From the NCBI GenBank assembly GCA_947453065.1, contig CANGFJ010000005.1, positions 1 to 37,182 of the forward strand: a DNA stretch of 37,182 bases. The letters are read 5' to 3'. How positions within the stretch are numbered: the first letter of the stretch is position 1; every line of letters starts with the position of its first letter. This DNA comes from Pseudomonadota bacterium. GTDB lineage: Bacteria; Pseudomonadota; Gammaproteobacteria; Steroidobacterales; Steroidobacteraceae. Shown one piece after another: positions 9,955 through 19,824 of the stretch. The notes under the pieces were generated by a model. That model made no database searches, was not told the DNA's origin, and saw nothing but the letters and a program-made list of their open reading frames with translations. The position numbers and the translations under genes were made by a program.

Positions 9955-10877
9955 CGCTTGCCCCGTGCCCCGGGGGCGCGCTCGTCCCGCAGCTGTTCAA
10001 ACAGGCGCCGCAGCCGGCGATAGCTCTCGTAGCGACGGGGGGCAATGACGCCTGCTTCGGCGGCTGCGCGTACCGTGCACTGCGGTTCATTCAGGTGGCG
10101 GCAGTCTGCGAACCGACAGCCGCCGGCGTGCTGCTGCACCTCGTAGTAGCCCAGGCTGGCTGGCTCCAGCTGGTCTATCGAAGGCGCGTAGTCGCGTACA
10201 CCCGGCGAATCGATGATGCGGCCGCCGCCGATGCAGTCGTACTGGCGTGATGCCGTGGTGGTATGGCGGCCTTCCTCCTCGCGCATCAGTTCGCCCGTCG
10301 CGGCCTCCTCGCCGTCGATGGCCAGGCGACGGATGAGCGAGGACTTGCCAACGCCCGACTGGCCGACCAGCACACTGGTATGGCCCGCCAGCGCGGTGGC
10401 CAGGGCCGGCAGTCCGGTGCCTTCCCTGGCCGAAACCCGGTGAACGCCATAGCCGAGTTGGGCCAGTTCGCGCAGGCCGGCCTCGTCGTCATCGGTAAGT
10501 GGCAGGTCGGCCTTGTTCACGATGATCAGCGCGCTCAGGGTGGCCGAGGCGGCCGCGCTGAGGTAGCGGTCGACCATGAAGAGGTCGGGGCGGGGCATGC
10601 CGGCAATGACGACCGCTGCCAGCGTCAGGTTCGCCACGATGGGTTCGCTGACCCCGCGCGCGTTGCTGCGCAGGAGCACGGTGCGCCGGGGCAGCACTTC
10701 CATGGCATGCACTTCGCCGCGCGCGTCGCGCTCGCAGCGGACCCGGTCGCCGCAGACGATGTTGAGGTTGCGGCCAAAGGGCCGTGCGCGCAGCAGGTTG
10801 CCCGCCGCATCACGCGCCAATAGGTGGCGGCCATAGGCGGAGATGACATCCGCGTCGAAGCGTTCAGGCGTGTTCAT
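9951..10877 (-). CDS. rsgA: Ribosome small subunit-dependent GTPase A
   Basis: Circularly permuted GTPase motifs ([27 protein letters not shown]) and C-terminal zinc motif ([14 protein letters not shown]); start at MNTPERF. Confidence 0.95.
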   Translation of the reverse strand: MNTPERFDADVISAYGRHLLARDAAGNLLRARPFGRNLNIVCGDRVRCERDARGEVHAMEVLPRRTVLLRSNARGVSEPIVANLTLAAVVIAGMPRPDLFMVDRYLSAAASATLSALIIVNKADLPLTDDDEAGLRELAQLGYGVHRVSAREGTGLPALATALAGHTSVLVGQSGVGKSSLIRRLAIDGEEAATGELMREEEGRHTTTASRQYDCIGGGRIIDSPGVRDYAPSIDQLEPASLGYYEVQQHAGGCRFADCRHLNEPQCTVRAAAEAGVIAPRRYESYRRLRRLFEQLRDERAPGARGKR

Positions 10878-10916
10878 GTGCGCTGCTAGAATGCCATAGG
10901 AACTGAGGTGTACTGC

Positions 10917-11477
10917 ATGTTGAACCGCGATAACCTGATCTGGATCGACCTCGAGATGACCGGCCTGAGTCCGGACACGGACGTCATCATCGAGATCGCC
11001 ACGGTCGTGACGAGCCCGCAGCTGGAAGTCCTGGCCGAGGGGCCGGTGCTCGCGATCCATCAGGATGAGCTGACCCTGGCGGGCATGGATGAGTGGAACA
11101 CGCGCCAGCACGGCGGCTCAGGGCTGACTGCCCGCGTTCGCGAGAGCCGCGTCGATCACGCTGCTGCCGAAGCGCGCACCCTCGAGTTCCTGTCGGCCTG
11201 GGTGCCCGCAGGCGCCTCGCCAATCTGCGGTAACAGCATCTGCCAGGATCGCCGTTTCCTGGCGCGACACATGCCCTTGCTGGAGCGGTATTTCCACTAC
11301 CGCAACCTGGATGTCAGTACGCTGAAGGAACTGGCCAGGCGCTGGGCACCGCAGGTAGCCAGTCAGTTCAGCAAGGATTCCGCCCACCTTGCGCTCGCTG
11401 ATATCCACGATTCGATCCGCGAACTGCGCTTCTACCGTGAGCACCTGTTAGGCCCAGCCTGTGCGCCACCGGGCTAA
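10917..11477 (+). CDS. orn: Oligoribonuclease
   Basis: [33 protein letters not shown] exonuclease motifs. Confidence 0.97.
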   Translation: MLNRDNLIWIDLEMTGLSPDTDVIIEIATVVTSPQLEVLAEGPVLAIHQDELTLAGMDEWNTRQHGGSGLTARVRESRVDHAAAEARTLEFLSAWVPAGASPICGNSICQDRRFLARHMPLLERYFHYRNLDVSTLKELARRWAPQVASQFSKDSAHLALADIHDSIRELRFYREHLLGPACAPPG

Positions 11478-11513
11478 AACGGTAGCGCCCGGACTGCGTG
11501 CTATATTTTTACA

Positions 11514-11972
11514 ATGATGCAGACCGAAGCCCTGTTACCTGTTTCCTGGCGCGCCAGACCGCGCAGTTTCGTGGCCTTGATGTCGCTCTACGAGAGCAAC
11601 TACATCCGCCTGCAGGCGCTCTGCGGTGATCCGGTGCAGTTGGCCGGGGAGCGCTGGTCCCGCGTGGCAGACGACTGCGATCTGCAGCTGCTGGTGGCCG
11701 AGCAGACTCCGTATACCACCGCCTTTAGCCTGACCTACCTGCTGCCGGGAACCGACGCCGCATCCTTGGAGCGGTTCCCTGATGTCCGTGTTCGCATCTA
11801 TTCCGACGCCTGCCTTGCCGAGGCCCAGCAATGGGCACTGAGGCCCGGACATCCGGCGCTGACGGCCTTGCGGCGGCATGCGGAGCGTGAACTGGATCAG
11901 CGTTGGGCGCTGAATATGATGCTAAATAAGTGGTTGGAATACTGCCTGGAACGCGGCCACCGCTTTTATTGA
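11514..11972 (+). CDS. DUF1249 family protein (YqiB-like)
   Basis: PRSFVALMSLYESNYIRLQALCGD...LTYLLPGTD...ELDQRWALNMMLNKWLEYCLERGHRF, typical DUF1249. Confidence 0.85.
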   Translation: MMQTEALLPVSWRARPRSFVALMSLYESNYIRLQALCGDPVQLAGERWSRVADDCDLQLLVAEQTPYTTAFSLTYLLPGTDAASLERFPDVRVRIYSDACLAEAQQWALRPGHPALTALRRHAERELDQRWALNMMLNKWLEYCLERGHRFY

Positions 11973-13066
11973 TGCCTACCTTTCCCATCCTGCACCGATG
12001 GTGGTCGATCGTGCGTGCGGCACGCATCCCGTCGTGGGCGAGTGTGCAGGCGCGGGGCGCCGAGTGGGTGCGCCAGCTGGGCTACCTTCGAGTGGTGTCG
12101 GTTGCGCCGCAGCGACTGGAAATAGACGGTCGTGTGCTGCACCTGTTTCGCAACCGGGCAGAACTGAAAAAGGCCTATGGCGACGTACAGGCTGAAATCC
12201 ATCAGCTCAAGGACCGCATCAAGCAGCAGGAGGGCGCCACCGCGCGTGTGCAGGCGACGCTGGAGGCGCTGGAGTTGCGCCTTGCCTCGCCAGTCAGTGG
12301 CCAGCAGGCCCTGATCTTCTACCAGCTACGGGATTTATGGAAAACCGGTGGGCAGCTCGTCAGCGCGATGATCGCAGAGCAGATCGTCCAGCATGAGGAG
12401 CGAGAGCGGCGGCAGTTGCTGTCAGAGTTTAATCACCAGCAGTACGAACGCCGCCAGGAGATGGAGCGCACCCTCAACCGGGCGCAGTTGGCGGCCAGTG
12501 ACGCGCGGAGCCGGGTCGCCGATGTTCGCAGGGCCTGGGACCGGGCCAACCGCTGGTGGCATTATTTTAAGCGCCGTGAGCTGGACCGCCGTCTGGAAGT
12601 CCTGACGATCGATGCGAACACAGCCAGCACAGCGCTGACCGCGGCGCGTAGTGCCTACGAGGCGGTGCTGAACCTGCCAGTGCCGCCGTTCCCGGGCCTG
12701 TCGGTGGAGGCTCGTCGGGCGATCAATCTGGCTGCCGTGGCGTATGGCGAGATCATTGCCCAACCCTTGCTCCGCACTGCGTTGCTGCAATTGTGCGGCG
12801 AAGCCTCCCGACGGCGCGAGCCTGTCGATGAGTATGGCGACGCTGCGGCGTGTCAGGCGCTGGTGGCGCAGATTGCCAGGGCCAAGCTTGCGCTGGCCGC
12901 CCGTAGCAGTGACAGCACGGAAGTGCAGCAGTTGACGCAACAGTTGGGCGAGCGAGCCCGTTACCGCGTGGCGGCCGATGTCCTCCCAACGGAAGATTCG
13001 ATTTGCGAGGCCCAGCAGGTCCTGCGGGAGGACTGCTGGGGCCTGCGGCGCCTGTTACTGCGCTGA
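11972..13066 (+). CDS. Hypothetical protein with predicted coiled-coil segments
   Basis: Complete ORF coupled to DUF1249 by a TGATG stop/start overlap; heptad-rich, charged central helices; no recognised family. Confidence 0.8.
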   Translation: MPTFPILHRWWSIVRAARIPSWASVQARGAEWVRQLGYLRVVSVAPQRLEIDGRVLHLFRNRAELKKAYGDVQAEIHQLKDRIKQQEGATARVQATLEALELRLASPVSGQQALIFYQLRDLWKTGGQLVSAMIAEQIVQHEERERRQLLSEFNHQQYERRQEMERTLNRAQLAASDARSRVADVRRAWDRANRWWHYFKRRELDRRLEVLTIDANTASTALTAARSAYEAVLNLPVPPFPGLSVEARRAINLAAVAYGEIIAQPLLRTALLQLCGEASRRREPVDEYGDAAACQALVAQIARAKLALAARSSDSTEVQQLTQQLGERARYRVAADVLPTEDSICEAQQVLREDCWGLRRLLLR

Positions 13067-15217
13067 ACGCACCGGGCGGGCCGGCGCGTCTTTGGCGACC
13101 ACCGTGGCTGCGGCCGCTGGTGAACCAGACAGGATGATGTCCGCCATGATCTGCGACGCCTGATCCAGCACGATGTCTGGCCCTTTCTCGGGCTTGGCCG
13201 GGGCTTCATCCGATTCAGTATCGTCCAGAGCCTTCAGGGCTGGCTTGCCCAGCGCCACGCGCCGCTGGTTTTCGCGCGCCAGCCGTTCGCCGTCCATGCG
13301 GGTGCGCTCGGCGCGCCGCTCGGCCAGATTCAGGGACAGGCTCTTCTGCTTGCGCAGCCCATCCAGGGCGGCGATGTCGGCAACCAACCACTTGAAGTCG
13401 GCGTCCTTCTGGTTGCGCTGCCCCTCGTCCTGGGTGAGTGCATTCACCGTAGGCAAGGTGGTCGGCTGCCGAACGGCCTGGAATGGCACGCCGGCGATCC
13501 GGTCCCAGGGCAGGGCGGCTTCCAACGCGCTCTCACCCACGTCGTCGAGGCTGATGGCCGACGGCAGCGCAATGTCTGGTTCTACGCCCCGGTGCTGGGT
13601 GCTTTCACCCGTGACGCGATAGAACTTGCCGATGGTGACAGTCAGCTGGCCGTCGACCGGGCGCTGTGACCAGCGATCCAGGGGCACCAGGTTCTGCACC
13701 GTGCCTTTGCCGAAGGTGCGCTGACCCACGATGTAGCCACGGTGGTAGTCCTGGATGGCGCCGGCGAAGATCTCGGACGCGGAGGCACTGAAACGGTCTA
13801 CGAGGACGATCAGGGGGCCATCGTAGGAAGTCCCCGAGGTGGGGTCGTCCAGGACTTCAATGCGGCCCGTGGTGTCCTTGAGCTGCACGACGGGTCCCTT
13901 GTCGATGAACAGGCCGGTCAGCGCTGTTGCTTCGGGCAGGTAGCCGCCGCCATCGCCACGCAGGTCCAGCACCAGGCCATCGATGCCGCCTTCTTTCGCG
14001 AGTTCGTCGAGCAAACGCTTGGTGTCACGCGTCGTGCTGCGGAAGTCCTTGTCGCCCTGGCTCTGGGCCTGGATGTCCTGGTAGAAGCCTGGCACGCTGA
14101 CCACGCCGATCTTCAACTGGCGGGTGCCACGCTGGACGATGCGCCGCTCTTTCTTGGCCGCCTGGTTTTCCAGGGTGACCTTGCCGCGCGTGAAATCGAT
14201 GATCTTTTCCGGCGACCCGGGTGCTGCGCCAGCCGGCAGGACCTGCAGCCGGACCAGCGTGCCGTTCTTGCCGCGGATCAGCTGGACGACATCGTCGAGC
14301 CGCCACCCGATGACTTCCTGCAGCGGGCCATCCTTCCCTTGGCCGATGGCGATGATGCGATCGTTGATGTTGAGCGTACCGGCTGCAGCGGCTGGGCCGC
14401 CCGGGATCAGGTTGGTGATGCTGACGTAGTCGTCGGTGCTCTGGAGCGAGGCGCCGATGCCGTCGTAGCTCAGGCTCATCTGGATGCGGTATTCCTCGGA
14501 ATTGCGCGCGCCGAAATAGCTGGAGTGCGGGTCGAAGGTGCGCGCGTAGGCATTCATCAGGTTCTCGAACACGTCTTCGGGCGTGACCTGGTCAACGCGC
14601 TTGAGTACACGCTCGTAGCGCTTCTGCAGTACCTCGGCAGCCGCCTTCCAGTCTTTGCCGGTGAGCAACAAGGAAAGGCCGTCGCTCTTGACGCGCTTGC
14701 GCCAGAGATCATCCAGTTCAGCGGCGCTGGCCGGCCACGCGCCCTTGCTGCGGTCGAACTCGAAGCGCTCGCTGGTGGTCCAGTCCGGCTCGGTCTGCAG
14801 CAGGCCCAGGGCATAGCGGATGCGCTCGCGGTTGCGCTGCTGGAAGCGCGCGAAAATCAGGAACGCGGGTTCGACTTCACCGGTGTGGATCATGTCGTCG
14901 AAGCGCAGGCGGTAGGCCGAGAGTTCGGCGATGTCGGCGGCGGTGAAATAACTGCGCTGACCGTCCAGTGAATCGAGGAAACGGTCGAAGACCTGCTCGG
15001 ACATGCGGTCGTCGATGGTGGCGCGGCGGTAGTGCGCCTCTTCCAGAATGGCTCCGATGCGCCGCGCGACCAGTCTCTGCCGTTCCAGCGGCGCAATGGC
15101 GCCCGGCGGCAGGAGGCTGGTGGCGGCGGGGGCCCCGGAGGAGCCGCTGCCCGCGATCACCAGCAGGGCGAGCGAGGCGATGGCAAACCAGCTCAGAGGC
15201 TTACGGTAACTGTGCAT
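13055..15217 (-). CDS. prc: Carboxy-terminal processing protease (tail-specific protease)
   Basis: PDZ region and S41 core (LVDRFSASASEIFAGAIQDYHRGYIVGQRTFGKGTVQ); N-terminal and C-terminal Prc-type extensions. Confidence 0.95.
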   Translation of the reverse strand: MHSYRKPLSWFAIASLALLVIAGSGSSGAPAATSLLPPGAIAPLERQRLVARRIGAILEEAHYRRATIDDRMSEQVFDRFLDSLDGQRSYFTAADIAELSAYRLRFDDMIHTGEVEPAFLIFARFQQRNRERIRYALGLLQTEPDWTTSERFEFDRSKGAWPASAAELDDLWRKRVKSDGLSLLLTGKDWKAAAEVLQKRYERVLKRVDQVTPEDVFENLMNAYARTFDPHSSYFGARNSEEYRIQMSLSYDGIGASLQSTDDYVSITNLIPGGPAAAAGTLNINDRIIAIGQGKDGPLQEVIGWRLDDVVQLIRGKNGTLVRLQVLPAGAAPGSPEKIIDFTRGKVTLENQAAKKERRIVQRGTRQLKIGVVSVPGFYQDIQAQSQGDKDFRSTTRDTKRLLDELAKEGGIDGLVLDLRGDGGGYLPEATALTGLFIDKGPVVQLKDTTGRIEVLDDPTSGTSYDGPLIVLVDRFSASASEIFAGAIQDYHRGYIVGQRTFGKGTVQNLVPLDRWSQRPVDGQLTVTIGKFYRVTGESTQHRGVEPDIALPSAISLDDVGESALEAALPWDRIAGVPFQAVRQPTTLPTVNALTQDEGQRNQKDADFKWLVADIAALDGLRKQKSLSLNLAERRAERTRMDGERLARENQRRVALGKPALKALDDTESDEAPAKPEKGPDIVLDQASQIMADIILSGSPAAAATVVAKDAPARPVRSAQ

Positions 15218-15359
15218 AGAGGTCGGATCCGCCCGGATAAGGGTATTGCGCTAGAGTGTGGCCCGGGCGCGACCGCCCGTCGATCTGTGCAGGCTAGAAC
15301 GCGCTGGGCGCGGCAGCAAGTGCGGAATCGTTACCTTGCCATCCAGAGGGGATTCGCCA

Positions 15360-15650
15360 TTGCGACCGCTAGCCGTACTGCTTGGAATTTGCATGGGATC
15401 GGCCGTTTCCCTGGTCGCCGGCCTTTCGCTGACGGTGGCCGTTTTCCTGCTCTTGCCGGAGTATCACGAGCGACTGGACGGGGAACAAACGCCACTGCTG
15501 GTGGGCCTGGGGTGGTCGGTGGCCCTGGCTCTGGCTGCCGTTGCCGGTTTCCTCGGCGAAATCCGCCAGACGCCATGGCGGCGACCGGCGCAGCTGGTGT
15601 TGCTGGTCGTCCTGACCGGCATGAGCTGGTATTTCTGGCCGCGAGCCTGA
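15360..15650 (+). CDS. Small membrane protein, TTG start
   Basis: AGAGGGGA Shine-Dalgarno-like sequence before TTG; three hydrophobic segments; stop 15 nt from the convergent gene. Confidence 0.6.
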   Translation: MRPLAVLLGICMGSAVSLVAGLSLTVAVFLLLPEYHERLDGEQTPLLVGLGWSVALALAAVAGFLGEIRQTPWRRPAQLVLLVVLTGMSWYFWPRA

Positions 15651-15665
15651 GGCCCGCGGGACCGT

Positions 15666-15989
15666 TTAGAGCTTGAGCAACCCGCGGAGCAGTCGCAGGG
15701 CAACGTAGATGAGGTAAGGGCCTGCGCAGGCCAGCCAGTAGCCCACCTGGCCCTGGCCCAGGGCCGCCAGGTAATCCAGCCACAGCGCTACCGGGCCGCC
15801 GGTCTGCCCCGTCAGGGGATCGCGGATGTATTCGCCCAGCACCACGTGACCGCCGACCCAGATCACCAGGGGCAGGATGACCAGCCCGAACACGGCCGCC
15901 AGCGCCAGCGTGCTGAGTTCATGGCCGAAGCCGGTCTGTTTGCGGTAGCGGCGCCAAGCCCGCGAGATGAAGTTGCTCACGGTGGGCAT
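15666..15989 (-). CDS. Small hypothetical membrane protein (107 aa)
   Basis: MPTVSNFISRAWRRYRKQTGFGHELSTLALAAVFGLVILPLVIWVGGHVVLGEYI...; two or three hydrophobic segments. Confidence 0.7.
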   Translation of the reverse strand: MPTVSNFISRAWRRYRKQTGFGHELSTLALAAVFGLVILPLVIWVGGHVVLGEYIRDPLTGQTGGPVALWLDYLAALGQGQVGYWLACAGPYLIYVALRLLRGLLKL

Positions 15990-16001
15990 AATACCGGGAC
16001 C

Positions 16002-16955
16002 ATGGAAAAAATCAGAACCGCTGTCATCGGCGTCGGCTACCTCGGCCGGTTCCACGCCCAGAAGTACGCGACGCTGCCTGGCAGCCTGCTGGTCGGGGTC
16101 TCCGACACACAGGAGAGGTCCCGGGACGCCGTCGCCGCCGAACTGGGCGTGACCGCCTACGCCGACTATCGCGACCTGCTGGGCCAGGTCGATGCCGTCA
16201 GTGTCGTCACCCACACGCCCTCGCATTACGAGATCGCCGCGGAGTTTCTGCGCCACGGCGTGCACGTGCTGGTTGAGAAGCCGATGACCGAGACGCTGGA
16301 ACAGGCGCAGGCACTGATCGATCTGGCCGCGGCACACAAGAAAGTGCTGCAGGTCGGTCATCTGGAACGCTTCAACGCAGCCATCCTGGCGGCCGAGCCT
16401 TACCTGCGTGCGCCGCGGTTCCTCGAATGCCAGCGACTGGCGCCGTTCAAAGAGCGTGGTACGGACGTCAACGTCGTGCTCGACCTGATGATCCACGACA
16501 TCGACATTGTGCAGAGCATCGTGAAGTCACCCATCGTGTCGATCGATGCGATTGGCACGCCGGTCTTTTCTGACCAGGTGGACATTGCCAACGCCCGCAT
16601 CCGCTTTGCCAATGGCTGCGTGGCCAACACGACGGCCAGCCGCGTCAGCCTGAAGACCGAGCGCAAGCTGCGCATCTTCCAGGACGACGCCTACCTGTCG
16701 ATGGACCTGCAGCAGAAGATCCTGACGGTCATCCGCAAGCAGCTACCCGGTGCGCCGCCGTCGCCGCTGCCGGTGACGATCGAGGAGCAGAACCTGGAGC
16801 AGGGCGATGCACTGAAGGCGGAGATCGAGTCGTTCCTGGGCTGCGTGCGCACCGGGTCGGCACCGGTTGTCAGCGGCGAGGATGGCCTGCGTGCCCTGGA
16901 AACCGCACTGCGCATTACCGCGCAGGTGCTGGCCGGGGCACGGGTGGCCTCGTGA
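16002..16955 (+). CDS. Gfo/Idh/MocA family oxidoreductase
   Basis: AVIGVGYLGRFHAQKYATLP Rossmann motif; HVLVEKPM motif. Confidence 0.92.
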   Translation: MEKIRTAVIGVGYLGRFHAQKYATLPGSLLVGVSDTQERSRDAVAAELGVTAYADYRDLLGQVDAVSVVTHTPSHYEIAAEFLRHGVHVLVEKPMTETLEQAQALIDLAAAHKKVLQVGHLERFNAAILAAEPYLRAPRFLECQRLAPFKERGTDVNVVLDLMIHDIDIVQSIVKSPIVSIDAIGTPVFSDQVDIANARIRFANGCVANTTASRVSLKTERKLRIFQDDAYLSMDLQQKILTVIRKQLPGAPPSPLPVTIEEQNLEQGDALKAEIESFLGCVRTGSAPVVSGEDGLRALETALRITAQVLAGARVAS

Positions 16956-17869
16956 CTGCCGCGCCCCTGCATCTGACCCGCGGCCAACGGCCGGTCACCG
17001 TCGCGGTCACCCAGTTCGCCTGCAGTTGGGACCTGGCCGCGAACCTGGCGCAGGCCGAGGCGCTGGTGCGCGAGGCCGCGCGCCGCGGAGCGCAGGTCAT
17101 CCTGTTGCAGGAGTTGTTTGAGACGCCGTATTTCTGCATTGAGCAGGACTCGCGTCACCTTCGTCTGGCTACGACGCTGCAGGACAATCCTGCCGTCAGG
17201 CACTTCACTCGCATCGCCCGCGAGCTGGGGGTGGTGCTGCCGGTGAGTTTCTTCGAGTGTGCAGGGCGCAGCTATTTCAATTCCGTCGCGATCATCGATG
17301 CGGACGGGGAAGTGCTGGGCCTGTATCGCAAGTCCCACATCCCCAACGGCCCGGGTTACCAGGAAAAGAACTACTTCAGCCCAGGCGACACCGGCTTCCG
17401 GGTCTGGGATACGCGCTACGGGCGGATCGGCGTCGGCATCTGCTGGGACCAGTGGTTTCCCGAGTGCGCACGCGTGATGGCCTTACAGGGCGCAGAGCTG
17501 CTGCTTTATCCGACCGCCATCGGGACCGAGCCGCCGCCGGCCTTGCCGGTGCTGTCTCGTGACCACTGGCAGCGGACGCAGCAGGGCCACGCGGCGGCCA
17601 ATCTGGTGCCACTGCTGGCAGCCAACCGCTACGGCGTCGAGCGTTCGCTACAGGACCCGGATGGGCTGCACATCCGCTTCTATGGCTCCTCGTTCATCAC
17701 CGACGCGCTGGGCGCCAAAGTGGCGGAAGCCGGCGAAAGCAGTGACGCGGTGTTGCTGGCCAGTTTCGACCTGGCCGAAGTGGCGGAACTGCGGGACAAC
17801 TGGTTCGTGTTCCGCGACAGGCGGCCCGAGTTATACGGGCCGCTGTTGACGCTGGACGGCCGCCCTTAG
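16952..17869 (+). CDS. aguB: N-carbamoylputrescine amidase (nitrilase family)
   Basis: VILLQELFETPYFC, YRKSHIPNGPGYQEKNYFSPGDTGF, GVGICWDQWFPECAR nitrilase triad; GTG start in a GTGA overlap. Confidence 0.92.
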   Translation: MTAAPLHLTRGQRPVTVAVTQFACSWDLAANLAQAEALVREAARRGAQVILLQELFETPYFCIEQDSRHLRLATTLQDNPAVRHFTRIARELGVVLPVSFFECAGRSYFNSVAIIDADGEVLGLYRKSHIPNGPGYQEKNYFSPGDTGFRVWDTRYGRIGVGICWDQWFPECARVMALQGAELLLYPTAIGTEPPPALPVLSRDHWQRTQQGHAAANLVPLLAANRYGVERSLQDPDGLHIRFYGSSFITDALGAKVAEAGESSDAVLLASFDLAEVAELRDNWFVFRDRRPELYGPLLTLDGRP

Positions 17870-19713
17870 CAGGCGACCAGCACGTCCGGATCGCCGCCCT
17901 CGGCGTAGAGGCGCTCTACGAGGGCGGCGCGTCGCTCCAGCACCGCCGCGCAGTTCAGCGAGCCTTTGTCGGTTGCCTCGCACGTATCGACGGTCGGTAC
18001 TTCAACCATGAGCATCGCCCTCGCGATGCGCGTTGCGCCGCCGGTGGCCGTCCTGGCCATCTCGTCGAGCCACTGCTGGAAGCGATCGCGTAGCGCAGGC
18101 TGCGACAGCAAGGTGGCGATAGGTGCGTCCGCGGCCAGGTCCGGGCAGAGCGCGCGGCAGGCGGGCAGGTCCGGAAAGATCAGCGCGCCCAGTTCGTTCC
18201 GGTTGATGCCAGCCAGCACCACGTCGCGTACCAACGGCGCGCAGTGAAGGATCGTGCGGGTGCGCAGGGGACCGACGCTGACCCAGGTGCCGCTGGAGAG
18301 CTTGAAGTCCTCGGTGATACGGCCGTCGAACAGCAGCCCTTGCGAGATGTCCTCGGGGTCCAGGAATTTCACCGCGTCGCCGGTCCGGAAGTAGCCCTCC
18401 TCATCGAAGGCCTTGGCGGTGAGTTCCGGATTGCGCCAGTAGCCCGGCGTGACGCTGGGGCCACGCACGCGCGCTTCGAGCTTGTGTCCGGCAGGCACGA
18501 GCTTGTACTCAATGCCGGCGACCGGAACGCCGATCGCCCCGGCACGCCCGTTGGTGAAGGTTGCGAAGGTCTGTGACGGAGAGGTTTCGGTGCACCCCAG
18601 GCCCGTGATCATCACGATGCGTTCGCCAACGGCCTGGGTCGCCAGTTCATCCAGGCTGTCCCACACATGCTGCGACAGGCCGGCGCCGGCATAGAACATG
18701 AACTGCAGACGGCTGAAGAAGTGCTTCGCGAATTCCGGATCGGTGTGCATGTAGTGAACGAGGCACTCGAAACCCTTTGGCACGCTCATGTAGGTCGTGG
18801 GCGCAACGTCGCGCAGGTTACGGATCGTGCGCTCGAAGTGGCCGGGCACCGGCTTGCCGTCATCAATGTAGAAGCTGCCGCCGTTGTAGAGCGCCAGGCC
18901 GAAATTGGAGTTACCACCAAAGGTGTGGTTCCACGGCAGCCAGTCCACGATGACCGGTGGCGTGTCCTGCAGCGAAGGCAGTGCCTGCACGTTCATCTGC
19001 AGGTTCGAACAGAGCATGCGTTGCGTGTTGATCACGCCCTTTGGCAGTCCTGTGGAGCCCGAAGAAAACAGGATCTTGGCCACGGTGTCAGGGCCTACCT
19101 GTGACGCCGCTTCGGCAACCTGTGCCGAGACCGGCGTGGCGAGCAGGTCGGCAAAGGTGGTGCTCGAGCGGTTGGCCGGTGGGTTCTGCGTGACCAGCAA
19201 CTGCGCATCAGCGGGTACGACCTGTTCGATTGCACGGCTAAAGCGCGTGCCGTCCGCGGCAAACACGAGGCCGGGCGTCAGGACACCCAGCACATGCCGC
19301 AGCTTTGAGAAGTCGCCGGACACCAGCGAGTACGCTGCCGAAATCGGAGCGTAAGGGATGCCCACGTGCATCGCTGCCAGTGCCAGCACCGCATGTTGAA
19401 GGTCATTATCGGAGAGGATGGCGATCGGGCGATCGGCATCAAGGCCTCGCGCCAGTAGCGCAGAGGCGACGTGCAGCACCTGGTCCATGGCCTGCGCGTA
19501 GCTGAGCCTCTGCCACTCGCCGTCAGGGCCGCGGATCGCCAGGAAGGTCTGGTCGGGCGTCGTGACGGCCCAGTGCTGCAGCCTGTCGGTGAGTTTGGCG
19601 GGGTAGGGGCCCAGCTCGTGGGCAGAACGGAGGATAGAGCGGCCTTCCGCCTGGATCTCCAGTGTGACCTCGGTAGGACCGAGTGGAAGTGGCCGGGTCT
19701 GCGCTTTACCCAT
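17866..19713 (-). CDS. AMP-dependent synthetase, feruloyl-CoA synthase-like
   Basis: ILFSSGSTGLPKGVINTQRMLCSN AMP-binding motif; FCS-like architecture without the usual C-terminal Lys motif of acetyl-CoA synthetases. Confidence 0.85.
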   Translation of the reverse strand: MGKAQTRPLPLGPTEVTLEIQAEGRSILRSAHELGPYPAKLTDRLQHWAVTTPDQTFLAIRGPDGEWQRLSYAQAMDQVLHVASALLARGLDADRPIAILSDNDLQHAVLALAAMHVGIPYAPISAAYSLVSGDFSKLRHVLGVLTPGLVFAADGTRFSRAIEQVVPADAQLLVTQNPPANRSSTTFADLLATPVSAQVAEAASQVGPDTVAKILFSSGSTGLPKGVINTQRMLCSNLQMNVQALPSLQDTPPVIVDWLPWNHTFGGNSNFGLALYNGGSFYIDDGKPVPGHFERTIRNLRDVAPTTYMSVPKGFECLVHYMHTDPEFAKHFFSRLQFMFYAGAGLSQHVWDSLDELATQAVGERIVMITGLGCTETSPSQTFATFTNGRAGAIGVPVAGIEYKLVPAGHKLEARVRGPSVTPGYWRNPELTAKAFDEEGYFRTGDAVKFLDPEDISQGLLFDGRITEDFKLSSGTWVSVGPLRTRTILHCAPLVRDVVLAGINRNELGALIFPDLPACRALCPDLAADAPIATLLSQPALRDRFQQWLDEMARTATGGATRIARAMLMVEVPTVDTCEATDKGSLNCAAVLERRAALVERLYAEGGDPDVLVAC

Positions 19714-19810
19714 CGATCAGGACCTCACTCAGCGGACTCTGTGACATCAGGCAGTACCGGGTGGTCCGACTGCGGGTGGGCAGTGGAACCGCTCGTCCGC
19801 GCGAGGTCAA

Positions 19811-19824
19811 GCGTTTCGAAACGC
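19811..19824. promoter_or_regulatory. Perfect 14-bp palindrome GCGTTTCGAAACGC upstream of the feruloyl-CoA synthase-like gene
   Basis: Exact self-complementarity, about 97 bp upstream of the minus-strand start at 19713. Confidence 0.5.

Noticed and set aside
13742-14971. 409-aa plus-strand ORF inside prc
   Set aside because: Antisense shadow of a recognisable S41 protease; no family features.
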